64,000 bases of DNA from Penelope pileata (lineage: Eukaryota; Chordata; Aves; Galliformes; Cracidae): the NCBI GenBank assembly GCA_013396635.1, contig WBMW01000471.1, positions 1,160,807 through 1,224,806 on the forward strand, read 5' to 3'. Shown in pieces: positions 10,254 to 22,400 of this stretch. Position 1 is the first letter of the stretch. Each line of letters starts with the position of its first letter. Under the pieces are notes generated by a model. The model did not search any database and was not told the origin of the DNA. It worked only from the letters and a program-made list of their open reading frames with translations. Made by a program: the position numbers and the translations under genes.

Positions 10254-13200
10254 GGTGCTCGTGGCTCACTTTATCCAGGTGTGTGCCTCAGTGATGGGTG
10301 CAGGAGCACTGACCAAAGCAGCAGCTTGCACAGGGAGGAGCTTTGGCAGCAGCCCCAGGAGGAGCATCTGAGTTACAGATGAGTAAAGGGAGCACAAAGG
10401 GAGGGGAAGGCAGTGATGCACAGTGGTCTTGCAGTAAGTGTCAATACTGACTTTGTAGACTGTGAATTTCTCCTCCAAAATTGACTCCTCCAAGAACATA
10501 CATAACAAAACAAAATGCATCAACAGCCTGATGTAGTTACTGCCGGGGTTTGTGCTTTAGCACAGGCCAACAGGTTGAGAAACTGCTTCCCTGGGACGTG
10601 CTCCACTCACACCAGAAAGCAAGGTCAGCTCACACCTCCTGGCAGACCTCACGGCCTGAGGATGAGCGCAGCGCAGGGGCCTGGTCAGGTGCACAGTTTG
10701 CAGGGAGAGTTCGTGGCACTGAGCTGTTCCTTCTCAACCTCTGGAGATCACTGTGTTAGGTGTTAAAGGGCACATCCTTCCATGGAGGGAGGCTGTTAAA
10801 GAGGGGGTTTGAAAAGCTCAGCTTCACCATAAAACATTGATCCACACTCCACAGAGAGCCCAGCATACCAGAGCAGGGCTGGCTGCTGAGAGACCACAGC
10901 ACCAGGGAGGTTTGCAGGAGCAAGGCAGAGCCAAGGACCATTCAGGACAGCATAGCCCCAAACAAGGATGGAGCAACCCAAGAGAGGCTGAGCACCTCAT
11001 CTAGGCTTTAATAAAGCCCATCAAGGATTGGGCAGGTGTGGCTCATTAGGGCTCGTTAGGACTCTGCTGGCCCTGATAGCCTTTCCCAGGTGCAGGAGGA
11101 AGGGACCTTTTAGGCAGATGGGACAAGAAATGATGTCTGCTGTTGCTGGGCTTTATCTCAGAAACTGCTAAAAGCACGATGTACAAGGAAGGTTCCATTT
11201 TTGAAATTGCCTTTTGTGGCAGTTCAAAGGTGCAGCGCTAGTATTCACCCCATCCTCACAAGTTTCCTCAATAAAGAGCGAACACAACTATTTTTGTGAT
11301 TGACTTGTGGTTATTTTATTGCTAAAGAAAGCAAAAGCAAACTCTGAACCAGAGGAGATCATAAGCAATAAATGACGATTATTCCAGTTCCAGTCTCCTT
11401 TGTATGTCTCTCCGAGGAGACTTTATAACAGATTATATGGTAAGAGTGGATTTACGCTTGGAGGGGATCTAAGTGCCTTTTTCCTGAAATGGGCTGGAAT
11501 CTTGTTTTAATGGTAGATAAAAAACAAGGTGCAGAGAGGGCTCATCTGTGTGTGTGGGGGGGGAGTCTCATAAATCCTATTTTGGTATATCAGGGATAAT
11601 CTAAAGAGTTGGTAATAAGAAATGGGAATAATCTCAAGTAAACCCTGTGAAGCCAGTGCAAATATTTAAGTCACTTATTCAAAAGAAGCCATAGCAAGAT
11701 CTGCCTTAAGAAAGACACATCAAAGAATATCGAAGTTCTTACATCTGAACACAATGGCACCATCCTGCTCCGTGACCCAAATTTGGCTGGGCTCTCAATT
11801 TCAACAAAACACATCCTAACCAATCTGGTGCTTAGTGGAGAAGCTGTCAACATCGTGAGTTATGAGGGCACTTTGGTACCCCTTAAATCATCTCAAATAC
11901 GCCAATGAAATGTGGTGGTGGTATTCGTGGCTCTGTCTTGTCTGTGGAAATAGGGCAGGGCAGTGGGGCTGCCCCTTCCCATAGGCATGGCCCAGCCTGC
12001 CCCAACCTGAGCAAAGAACGGGGACAGAGATGGGGCTCTGAGCAAGAGATTTCAGACCCCACCTCATCCCACTGCTGTGTGGAAAGGGTAAACTGACTGC
12101 TGTCATCCCTTCCCTGCGCTGGGGGGAGGACCTGGTTAAGTCTTCAGCTCATGAATATGTAATCTGCTGAATGCCTATGCAGTGCGCTTCTAATTGCCTT
12201 TGTTCTTGCGGTGGGAAATTCTCAGATCATCTTCTGAGTTTTTCTTTTGTTCCCTCGATTTTCCGAGTCATTCTTTTAGTTTCCTCAAGGTTTAATAGTA
12301 GCTGAAATTCTGTTTCCAATAAGTCCAGACAACCTTACTTTTATGTACAGAATTCTCCCGGCTCTCCAAATAGTCTCCTTAATTTAATTAATTCTTAAAG
12401 AGTGCCTTTAAACTTGAGCAGTCATTAAAGAAGTTATTGTCCTTTTTTTCTTAACAACCTTTAGTGAGGTGCCTCTTGACAGATAACGAATTCCCCAATT
12501 AATATAAATACTCTATGCTTCAGCTACTGTTGAAGCAGTAACCAACTGCAGCATCTGACCTTGCCGTGTTGTACACAAAGCATCTCGCCAGTCGTGTAGC
12601 AAATGCAACGGGGAGGTTATTTGGGAACGTCTGTACACAGATGCACAATGCTTGCAACTGCACATCTCAGGAGGAGCTTGTCATTGTGAACATTGAAAGA
12701 ATCACCCAAGCTTTACAGCGACAAGAGGAAACACGAGTTGAACAGAGCAGCTAACGTCTTCCAGAGACTGTATTCCAGTCCTCTGTTTTTGTTTGACGTC
12801 TTGAAAGTGCTTATAGACAAAATTACATTCAACAAGAATAATACACCACCTCTCTTGGCTGATTTAAAGTAGATAATTTATCCTACTGGAAAAAAAATAA
12901 GAAGCCTGATTTTTATTAAATGCCTCATGAATTTCATAACACATTCCTATATCCCTCTTTTTCCTAAATTTCATGAAAGGTTTATTTTATTTTTGCATTA
13001 AAACCCATGTCTATACTACACTGTCGTCCTATACAGTATTTTTTTCTCTTTGATGAAACATGTTATCTGTTGTTCGTTGACCAAATGGTTTCTGGCTTTA
13101 CAATCTGTCACTGGTACTACATTTACAGCTTGCAATTAAGGGCTTTGATTAAATATTTTGCACAAAGCTGCATGTTCCAATAGCCAATCCTTATATATTT

Positions 13201-14182
13201 TCCAAAACACGGCAAAAAAGATAAGAGTATTGAAAATTAAACCAAGATTGAAGTTGTAAAAACGGCCTTTAGAGCCTGGATAAATACACAGTGCTTTACA
13301 GCCAGGGATGTTATCTCTTTGGATGCTCTGGCTTGCCCTTGGGTGACAGAAAGCAGAATCTCTCCAGGATTTTTTTATATGAGACTGAAAGTCTTCTTTG
13401 GTAAAGTGTGTACATAACATGGGCATGCAGGATATTTTTGAAATGGTGTGTTTTTTAAGAAAACATATGGTGCTAAAAGCCATTTTTTTCCATCAACGTG
13501 GATATGATCCCCTTAATGCAGGGACGGCCCCGCTCTTCTCGCTCTCACTCCGGGCTGTGACCGTGCTGGGTGTCTCCCAGCCTGGCTCCACCACGCTCCC
13601 TGGCTCAGCACTGCACACACCATTTCACACTCCCTTGACACGAACCATTTCCCTGGGACAGCTCTTGGAAGCGGCGCGGGGCTGGCGCGAGGCCTGCAGC
13701 ACACTGAAGTGTGCTCCTCTCTCTGCTCCTTTCCTGGGCTTCTGCCCACTCTGAGCAGCTATTACAGGCTCCTATTTCTCTATCAAACTGTGATTCTGTA
13801 AAGGAAAAGGAAGATAATTTCTCTCCCCCAGACACTCATCTAGAAGGGCATCCAGAATAGGTTGGCTGCGTGCAGACTGTGTCCTGATGAAGGACTGAGA
13901 CTTTGGGGTCCATTTGGGGTGGTGCAGAAGGACATCTCCTTCCTGGCTGCTGAAGGACATCTCCCTGCTAGCTCCTCTCGCCGTCCCATCCACACCAGGC
14001 ATGGACTGTGCACTGGCAGTGTGGAGCTGCTCGCATGGCTGCCAACACACACAGCCACCACTACACCATCCAGGGGGCTCCACATGGCCCTAGCCATCTG
14101 GGCCGGGGGTGCTGGGAGGTGCTCAGCTGGGGCTGGGCTGTCCTTGTCCTGCCCCAGCCCAGTGCTGCATGTCACCTCCCAG
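10254..14182. other. Intergenic sequence without a recognised gene
   Basis: Unique DNA becoming AT-rich from about 11.2 to 13.5 kb. It holds the candidate conserved block at 12130-12500 and an open frame at 12542-12754 (listed under findings). A short imperfect tandem pair of about 24 bases, GAAGGACATCTCC repeated, lies at 13927-13972. No gene is supported. Confidence 0.55.
12130..12500. promoter_or_regulatory. Candidate conserved non-coding element
   Basis: AT-rich block that still keeps scattered CpGs. It carries CATGAATATGTAATC (POU-like), TTAATTTAATTAATTCTTAA and CATTAAAG. Blocks of this type near neurodevelopmental genes are often enhancers conserved across amniotes, but no alignment was possible here, so the call is inference. 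Confidence 0.25.
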
Positions 14183-14261
14183 GAACTGCAGCTCTGGCTC
14201 TCCTCCCTCCACGTGCCTGCACAAGCAGCAGGAGACATTTTACAAGAGGAAAAACGTTAAG
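14183..14261 (+). other. Candidate short exon
   Basis: An acceptor with pyrimidine tract (GTCACCTCCCAG) and a strong donor (GTTAAG then GTAAGC) bound 79 bases. One frame is open across it (NCSSG to KRKNVK). It could be an exon of an unannotated transcript or a chance pairing of sites. Confidence 0.15.
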
Positions 14262-14884
14262 GTAAGCATTTCCCCAGCCTCTCTGCTATCCCTTTGCAGT
14301 GCACGCAGGGCAGTTTCTGTTGACGCAGAGCCGGGGTATATCCTAAACATGGCTCACTTTATTTATACTCATTTTCCAGTTCTCACATAAATCCAGAGAT
14401 TTCTTCTTCCACAGCTCCCTGAGCTGCCCTTCCTCAGCACTGGCTTTGGTTAGAGCTTTCACTCCAATCCAAGATCCAGGAAGAAAAGAAATTGCCATGA
14501 ATTTCTCATTGCAAAACTGGCTCTACAGGCAAGCCTTGCACTACCCAAACAGATATTCCACTTTCCTTCTCTTCTAGACTACTTTTTTCCTTGCAACCGA
14601 TTTCTTCCATCTCTCATTCTTTCTGTTGCTTCCCTTGATCTCTGTCCAGCTGTCCCACCTCTGCCTTCCCATATGATAACCCCTCTGGCCAGAGAGCTCC
14701 AGTTCAGCATCAGCTGGCTGCATGTCTCCTGGATCATTTGCGTTCTTATGCAACTTGTATGATGTTTGCCATTTTTGCAGCACTTTGATATTGCTGGTTT
14801 ACGTTCCTTTTGTGGAACAGAGTAAGCCCCAGTTCTTATTCTGTTGAACGGAAGCCCAGCTCACTTGCACAGTCCATCATCCCT

Positions 14885-15260
14885 AGCCATGTTACTTTCC
14901 GGCTGCCCCAGATGAATCTCAACCCCTTCTTTTTCACTTTGTTTCTCCAGTTTGTCACAGAGGTGTTTGAAGAAGGGTGTCCTTGATAAATCCATAGTCA
15001 CTGAACTCCTCTCCCTTAACATCTTCTAGGTACCTGCAAATAGTGTATTCAAGTCTTTCTATGAGGATTTTTCAGGGATTCAAGTTAAATTGGTGGGTCT
15101 ATAGCTCCCCACCTCTGCTCACTTTCCCAATACTATTTTAAAGTTAGGCATTTTTTGTCCTCTTTCAATCTTCTGGTGCTTCCAGAGATAACCCCCAGTG
15201 ACTCTGAGATTGCCACAGCCAGTTCTGCAAGTATCCGTGGCTTAAATTCACCAGGTTTGG
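14885..15260 (-). mobile_element. Ancient LINE reverse-transcriptase remnant (CR1/L2/L3-like)
   Basis: On the minus strand, broken frames recall the conserved LINE segment that runs from the W-K-x-A / P-I-F-K-K-G region to N-Y-R-P: a WKHQKIERGQK-like piece, then GSYRPTNLT and IPEKSS. Stops and frameshifts are frequent, so it is an old, dead copy. The family assignment is tentative. Confidence 0.4.
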
Positions 15261-15539
15261 AATAATCTTCCCAGAAGGGTTTTCCTCCTTGCTTCTGTCA
15301 GTCAACAGCTGGCTTATCACCAGGAACAGAAGGGATTATATCCCTTGTAAGCATTTTATCCGCTTATCTATGGATGTTCATTATCTGTCTATCACTCTCT
15401 GAATCCTCCGGAGCCCTTGCCCTCTGTGGTTGTTTTGTAGCACTGAGTTCCACAAGTCAGACCCTTCCAGCCACCTGTATTTCAGTGTAATCAGAGCCAG
15501 GCTCCTCTCACTGTGAAGAATGAGCAACAATGGTCACGA

Positions 15540-15770
15540 GTAGAAACAAGAGAAATTTCAGCCAGATATGAGGAAAAACTTTCATAATGAGGGTGGTTTA
15601 GGACAGCTTGGATGAAGCTGCAGCCCTGGATGAAGCTGCAGTGCTGGATGAAGCTGCAGCCCTGGAACAATTCACAGCTTGGCTGGGGCAGCCCTGAGCA
15701 GCCTGACCGCACTCTGAGCAGAGCTTGAACCCAGAGGTCCCTTCAGCCCATGGTTTTGCAATGCAGCATT
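15540..15770 (+). mobile_element. CR1 LINE 3' fragment, diverged
   Basis: GAGGAAAAACTTTCATAATG then GAGGGTGGTT resembles the CR1 block that reads GAGGAAGAAATTCTTC then GAGGGTGGT. After an inserted short tandem repeat it continues with TGGCTGGGGCAGCCCTGAGC, AGCCTGACC and GAGGTCCCTTCAGCCCATGG, the plus-strand approach to the CR1 3' end. The terminal octamer tail is not seen. Confidence 0.55.
15609..15662 (+). repeat. 18-base tandem repeat, three copies
   Basis: TGGATGAAGCTGCAGCCC at 15609-15626, TGGATGAAGCTGCAGTGC at 15627-15644 and TGGATGAAGCTGCAGCCC at 15645-15662. Copies 1 and 3 are identical and copy 2 differs at two bases. The repeat lies inside the diverged CR1 fragment. Confidence 0.9.
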
Positions 15771-18303
15771 TCCTTCTGCTGTGCTGAGGCTCCCAAACAT
15801 TCCTCCTTCTTGAGGAAGGGTGTGGTACAAAGCCTGCCCTGATGTGCTTGTCTTTTCAGAACCCCCAGTCCTCACAGGAAACCCCAAGACTCTTTCTGGC
15901 TGCCCAAAGTAGGTATAGGTGGGATGGGCATAAAAATATCCTATGGGGATTCCAAAGGATAAAACCTCATTCTTTAATTTTCCCTTAAAATTTCAGCATA
16001 ACCAAACCCAACCAGAGTGGAATATCAGCCAGAAAGCTGTTATTTCCCAGCCACTGAAAACAGATCTGTGAAAACCTGTGTTTAGACAAGAGAGAAAAAC
16101 TTGGAAGGGAACATGTCAAATTATTCTTCCCTGAGACCCACTCGCTGTCTCTGCAGAACAAGCCACCCTCTGCGTATACAAGTCTGTGTGTGTCTGGGCT
16201 GGCCACAGCTGTCTGAGTCAAAGCTTCTGTGCAGGCTGGAGCGTGTCTGTAGGCAGCCTCTTTCCACCATTCCAGTGGAACATCAACAAAACAACAGTTT
16301 TACCCTTGCCTGAGATATTGTCTTGGAAAGAGGTGCCCATATACGTTTCATCTTTAGGAGCTATAAAAAATGGACCAATATAAGGGAGAGGCTCTGGGTA
16401 GGACTGGGCAGGATATGGCCCCTCCATCCAGCGAAGCTGGTTAGAATTTAAGTTTCATCCCATTCTGAGCTTGAGATGACTGGAAGAGTTCATGACATCT
16501 TGTCCTCTCCAGAGCACTCGGCTGTTGGGTCTCTGGGGCATGGGAAGGGCCCAAGATTCAATCCCTGCTCTTGACCACGCATCCATGCCATGGGTTGAGC
16601 ACCAGGCACTCGACAGCCCTGCACGACCTCCTGCTCTCCTGATGTCTCTTTCTCCTTGTACAAAGATTTAACTGCAGGTCCCTCTTGGCACGGCTAAACC
16701 ATCTCATCAGGACAAGATGCTCTTTGAGGAGGTTTGGTTTTTTAAGCAATTCACTTTAATTAAAAAAAAAAAAAAGAGAGAGAGGGGGAGAGAAAGCAAG
16801 AGAGAAAAGAAAAACACATTTCTTTGAAAAACTCCAGCCTGGCTTTCAATGCTGGAGAAGAGCTCTGTCTCACACAATGGAGCCTGCTTTCTCCTCATGT
16901 GAGCTGCTCTCAGCTTGCTCAACAATAGAAGATCAAAACCCGTGTAAGAAGTGATTTCTAAGTATCTGAGCATCTTAATGGGAAATTCTCCAGCAATTGC
17001 TTGGCTACTTTTATCTGCAATTAGATATTAAAATTCCAAACCAGAGTATCTCCTAGGTGAAACTGTGAAATACTACAAGGTCTTGTCATCTAGCTTTGCT
17101 ATTTTCCCCCACCCCAAACCTAACAATTTCTTTTTTTCTCCCTTATCAGTCTGATCAGGGACCTGATGAGGAACACGAGAGAGAGAAATGCCCAAGAAGG
17201 GCTGCAGAGTGAGATAATAAGCAGATCTTTGCACTCCAGCACTGCTTGCCTGGCCTCTTATTGACAGAGCCTCCAAGATACTTGCAGATAGCCTTGCTGC
17301 AAGTTACATTACCTTGAGATTTATTTCAGTGCCACAAAAAAGTGAGGGGGGTGAGAGCAGAGGGAGGGAGGACTGAAAATGTTGCTGTGGGTAGAGTGAT
17401 TATAACCAGAATTTCTTTTTAATGCAAAAATCTTTAGCCCGACAAAGGATCCATCTCTGGGAGAGGTTTTTCACCATCCAATCCCCCACCCCTTTACATC
17501 AGAGCATTGCAAAATGTACTTGGAAGAGCAGAGAGTTCGTTTTAACCGATAGCATTCAGCGCTTTTTACTGTGCTATTCATCCATATGACAAAGCTGAGA
17601 GGGGAGCCCATACTTCTTCCTGACTTTTTATTGCTTTTCAGCCCAGTGGGAACCAGTCGACATGAAAAAAAAGTGGTTTAACCGCAAAATATGTTTAAGC
17701 TGCTTTTTTTCTTTTTTTTTTTTTTTCAGCATGTCAGGGAGAAGGAGGAGGGGGAGGTGAATAGCTGTGGCAAAACAGTTACAAAATAGCAATCAGAAAA
17801 ACAAACTGAAAATCAACCAAAACCGTGGTGCTTGTGAGCCTGGAGGTTTGGAGATGGAGATAGGCGATAGCCTTCAAGTGCTGGGGCCTTCATGTTATAT
17901 GACAAGAGATAAGATAGATGATAGAATCATTTCTGTGTGGCTTAACAGAAGCTTCAAGGAGGCTCTGTGAGACCATGGGCTGAAGTGGGGCTGTGGGCTC
18001 CTGGCAGAGCCCATGGACAAGTGCTTGCCTTGGGATACGACAGCCTGCGCTGGGTTCCAGCATGAGGATGAGGGGTTTCCATCTGGATGGACTGAGCAGG
18101 CTGCCACTGCAGACTGCATGCTGCCTGCGGCCTTAATCTCTCTGAATCTGACTCGTTTTTTCAAGTCCAGGCCACGAAGCACATTTGGAGGTTCAGCTGT
18201 GCCTGTCTCAGTGTCGTGGACTGGGCTATTTACTTCTTGGAACTCACAGCAGTTGCCTGTTGTAGGTCTGACAAAGTGGGCATAGAGAGATCCAGGCCAT
18301 TTG
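15771..18303. other. Intergenic sequence without a recognised gene
   Basis: Unique sequence with purine-rich low complexity at 16761-16810 (A run, then AGAGAGAG and GGGGAGAG) and a T-rich run at 17702-17727. Bases 17395-17700 form an AT-rich block with TTTAATGCAAAAATC and GCATTGCAAAATG that could be a conserved element. No gene supported. Confidence 0.55.
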
Positions 18304-18768
18304 TAGAATCATAGAATATCCCAAGTGGTAAGGACCCCACAGGGATCATGAAGACCAGCTCCACACAGGAGCCCCAGATCCAACCTCTATGTCTGCAAGT
18401 GATGTCCCAGCGCTCCCTGAGCTCTGGCTGCTTGGGGCTGCCCTGGGCACTGCGCCATGCCCACTGCCCTCTGGGGCAGAGCCTTTTCCTGATGAACAAC
18501 TTAAAACTCCCCTGACAGCTCTATGTCGTTCCCTCTGGCCCTGTCGCTGTCCCCAGAGCAGAGCTCAGTGCTGCCCCTCCGCTCCCTGTGAGGGGCTGCA
18601 GGCCATGAGGGAGCTGCAGGCCGCCATGAGGCCTCCCCTCAGCCCCCTCTGTTCTGGGCCCAACAAACCAATGAGCCTCAGCTGTTCCTTATACATCTTG
18701 CCCTCCAGACCCTTCACCATCTTTGTAACCCTCCTTTGGACACTAACAGCTTTATGTCCTTCTTAAAA
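18304..18768 (-). mobile_element. CR1 LINE, 3' truncated copy of about 465 bases
   Basis: The plus strand begins AGAATCATAGAATATCCCAA and proceeds through the reverse-complement CR1 3' region in the expected order: CTCCCTGAGCTCTGGCTG, CCCTGGGCACTGCGCCATGC, AGCCTTTTCCTGATGAAC, TCGTTCCCTCTGGCCCTGTC, GCCATGAGGCCTCCCCTCAG, TTGCCCTCCAGACCCTTCAC, then CTTTATGTCCTTCTT. It is the longest and clearest CR1 copy in the window and has several small deletions. The 5' side is truncated in the usual way. Confidence 0.93.
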
Positions 18769-19322
18769 ATATATAAATTTATTTGTCTGCCCTTTACTGC
18801 CACAGCATTACCCCACTCCCAACATCACAAGAGCTAACCCAGGTGACCAGCAGCCACCTACCTGCCTCTCCCTCGCTGGGTTCACAGCCACCCCCTTCAC
18901 CACACACCATGTGCAGCTGTTTTCCTGCTTTTCTTTCCTACTCCTGGTGCTGAAGACTGGGCCCATTGGGCAGCTCTTGGAGGCTACAGGTGGAATCCGC
19001 AGGGATTCAGAGCACGGGGTGCGCCCAGGGACCAGGATGGATCTGTCTTGGGAGCAGAGCCCGCACGCTGCAACTCTGAGCACTTCTAGAACTTGGTCTT
19101 TGTAATTCAACACTCCTGAATCTATTTTTTTAATTATTTTTAGAGTAAAATATTATTTGATTTTCTTTGGAAGCAGTTTTTTTAACCTATATTTAAACAT
19201 ATATTTTTTCTAAATTAGAAAATAAAAAGAACCCTATGCTTAGCAGAACTATTGCTGAATTATGTCAGAAAGGGAAAATGTAAGAAAAAGAAGTGAAACA
19301 GTATTCACATGATCCCAGATGG

Positions 19323-19342
19323 TTCTTTCTTTCTTTCTTTCT
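19323..19342 (+). repeat. (TTTC)n microsatellite
   Basis: Five units of a TTTC/TTCT tetranucleotide in a row. Confidence 0.85.
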
Positions 19343-19416
19343 GAAGCTAACCCTGCTATTTGACCTGCAACACAAGCAGGTCAATTACCTCTTTGAAAAA
19401 ATCTTTACATTTTATC

Positions 19417-19440
19417 AAATAAATAAATAAATAAATAAAA
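19417..19440 (+). repeat. (AAAT)n microsatellite
   Basis: About six AAAT units, ending in an A run. Confidence 0.88.
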
Positions 19441-22400
19441 CATTTCTAATTTGGGAGTGCTACCCTGTGAAGAAAATGGAGTTTTCTGGACTGTTCCAGC
19501 CAGAAGAGCTCCACAAGGTTTTGCAGGGCTGCAGCATCCCTTCTCCGTGCCATTCTGCCCCTGCCTCCCACTGAAGCCCAGCTTCAGCAGTGAGCACCAG
19601 GCACTGAAATGTGCCCCTGGAAGAGATCAACAGAGGCTTCAGAGGCTTTCACAACAACCAACTGCTCCCAGATCCAAACAGCACAACTCCCCAACAGCTC
19701 TACACTCTTCTAGAGAGTCTTTTAAGAGTTTCTTTTTCTTATAACCTCTTCTGATAAAGTGATTCTCTCCAGCTGAGCCCAGTCTGGCTTCAAATCTCCC
19801 CTGTGCAAGCTGAGCACATTAACTCCTTCCCCACCAGGAACCTGGACCATGCCTCCCACTGTGCAGGTCAGGGGTTGCTAACACGTGTGGCTGGTGCTGC
19901 TGTCGCTTGGGTGGGCTCAAGGCCCTTTATAATGAAAAGCAACTAAAGATTGGGCTTCTGCCATTCCAACTCCTGTAATTTGCAAGCTACTATAGCATAA
20001 GCTGAAGGTGGTAAGAGAAAGGATAAAAATGACTGCACATGCAGATGCAAAAAGAAAAAACACCTAGAAAGAAAATCTGTTGCCTCTAAAATACAGCCAA
20101 GGCACTATCTGAAAATGCAGCTTAATAATCAGCCACCCCTTTGTGGGGTACAAAACCTTGGAGGCATGGCAAGGTGGCAGCCTCAGTCGCACCTGCTCTG
20201 GGCAGTAAACTGCCAAGTCTGCCAGTGCCTTGATACGAGGGTGTCACAAAGGGTTTGTATCTGTCAACATGGGGAGCACAAGCAGGGCACCAGAGCACCC
20301 AGGTTCTCAGCAGATGCTTGTTGGCTTCCTCATGGCATTCCTCACTGGATGGTACAGCCCTTGCTGAAAGCGCTCCTGCTCCAATGCCCAAGGTGGGTGG
20401 TGTAGCTCAGCACCATCTGCAGCAGCCCACAGCCCACAGCCCACTGCTGGATCGATGCCACAGAGTGTGCTTCTCCATGGTCACTGTCCTCTGGCTAACT
20501 GTTGCTCTTGGCTGCAGAGATGGAATGCCAGGCAAGCAATGCCTGTGTGCCAGCTGCTCTGTGAAGGTGTTGGGAATTAATGTAGTAAATGGAAATGTAA
20601 CAGCACCGCATGGATTCCTCCATCTTTGGGTGGTGAGTGGGTGAGAGTCCACCCACTGTCTGCAGAGAATAAATTCTCATTCAGCTTAAAGTATGGTCAA
20701 AGAGACCTGTGCAATGCATGCTAGCTGGTGAGATGTCAGGTGAGCCTTGGCAGAAAAAATGAATGAATGCCTTTGGCTCGAAATTCCAGAGAGGCCGGAT
20801 GGGGAAAGAGAAAGTCTCATCCAGTTTGACAGTTCATGAGCCAGCTCCAGCTGAAAGTCTCACATGCTGAGTTTCTTTTTTGGCAAAAGACCAAGTGATT
20901 GTTCCCTGGAGCTGTCTGCAAGAGTGCTATAGGATTTAATGGGAATGCAGTTGATGGAGTTTTATAGAAAATTAACAGAGTTTATTGAGTCACATTCTAA
21001 AGCCCACAGAGTGCAGCAGCAGAGGGTGATTTTCTGATGGTCCTGAGGAGAGTTACAGGCTTCTCACAAAGGCTCTTGCTCCCAAGACCTCCCCTCCTGT
21101 GACCTCTTTTCCCTAAGCCTTCCTCCCCCTGAAGAGACCTCGAAACAAGAGGTCATTGCCCCAAAAACCATCTCAGTTCAGTTCCAGTAGTGAGACATTA
21201 TCGGACTTCAGTAGATATATGCTGCTGAAGCGTGAGAAAAGATGCTCTTTGCGTGTCACTGGCAGGTTCCTACAGTGGCTTGAGACTCACTGAGTGTTTT
21301 CATCCTGATTCAGGAAAACAAAAAATTCATACTGAGGAATATCAGCCAGAACAGATTTCCAAGATTTTTTCTTTCTCAAAAACGGGTGCTCTGCATGTGA
21401 GTTGGCTGGAGTGCCCTTGAGCCTGGCTGCCCAGCCACTTCTCTTAAGCCTTAAACTGTGCATGGAGTATCGTGATTTTCACTTCCAGGTTGCAGGACAC
21501 CAATTCTCAAGCTAGGCACAAATACATTTCTGCTGGATGTTTTTTTCTGGAGGTCTTCCCATGAACATTTCTCTCAGGACTTTGTAGAGACAGATGCCCA
21601 ATAGTAAATGCTGAAAATTTGTCCTGTGTAGCAAAATGAAGCATGAGACAGCAAATATGGAAAAACATTTGGACACAGCCTTGATGGTAGAGACATTTGA
21701 ATAACCGAAGAGGATGTTTTGGGGAAGACAGGCTATTTCTGAAAGATAACTTTGTAATGGCATGGTGTACCTCCAGCCATGCTGCTGTCTCCCAGTAGCA
21801 TCCAGGAGAGTTAGGAGAACTCATCCAAGGTCTGCAGCTGAGAGGGAAGTATTGATTTGTTTATTTTTTGCAAACAGCCATCAAAAAGCATTTGGTTCTT
21901 GCTGAAGCACTGCTGTGGCAGCCGTGTTGGTGGGGAGGGGCTGTGGCAAGGACCAGGCTGGACAGGACTGCTGCATTCTAGAACAGCAGGAACCCAATTA
22001 GGGTCATTACCCTGGATGCACGTATGGAGGGAAGGGCTACTCTGCTTTTAAATGATGCTGAGTGACCAGGCCTCTTGCTGACAGCCACAAACATCGCTGT
22101 CTGCCCAAAGCTGCTACAAAGCTGACCAAGATCCTCCTGAGTAACTTTATCTTTGTGGGGTAAAAAATATCAACCCTCCCTCACCCAAGCTGGAGAACAA
22201 CAGTAAACAAAGAGTAAATTGTTCAGAGATTATCTATTTTGGCTCAGAAACCTGCTCAGAAACTTTCTTCCTAATGCCTTTTCCCTGATGCAGGCAGCAC
22301 TGCTCCAGCCTGTTTCCTAATGACCAGCATTAGTTTGCATTAGATGGATTTGTGATGATTTCTTTCTGCCTGGCTGCTAAGCCTGCAAGCAATTCAAATG

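Noticed and set aside
15420..15490. GCACTGAGTTCCACAAGTC, resembling the 3' region of an L3-type LINE
   Set aside because: Similarity covers about 20 bases only, and its position relative to the reverse transcriptase remnant at 14.9-15.3 kb is wrong for a single element.
17920..17935. GATAGAATCATTTC as a CR1 tail
   Set aside because: No further CR1 sequence on either side.
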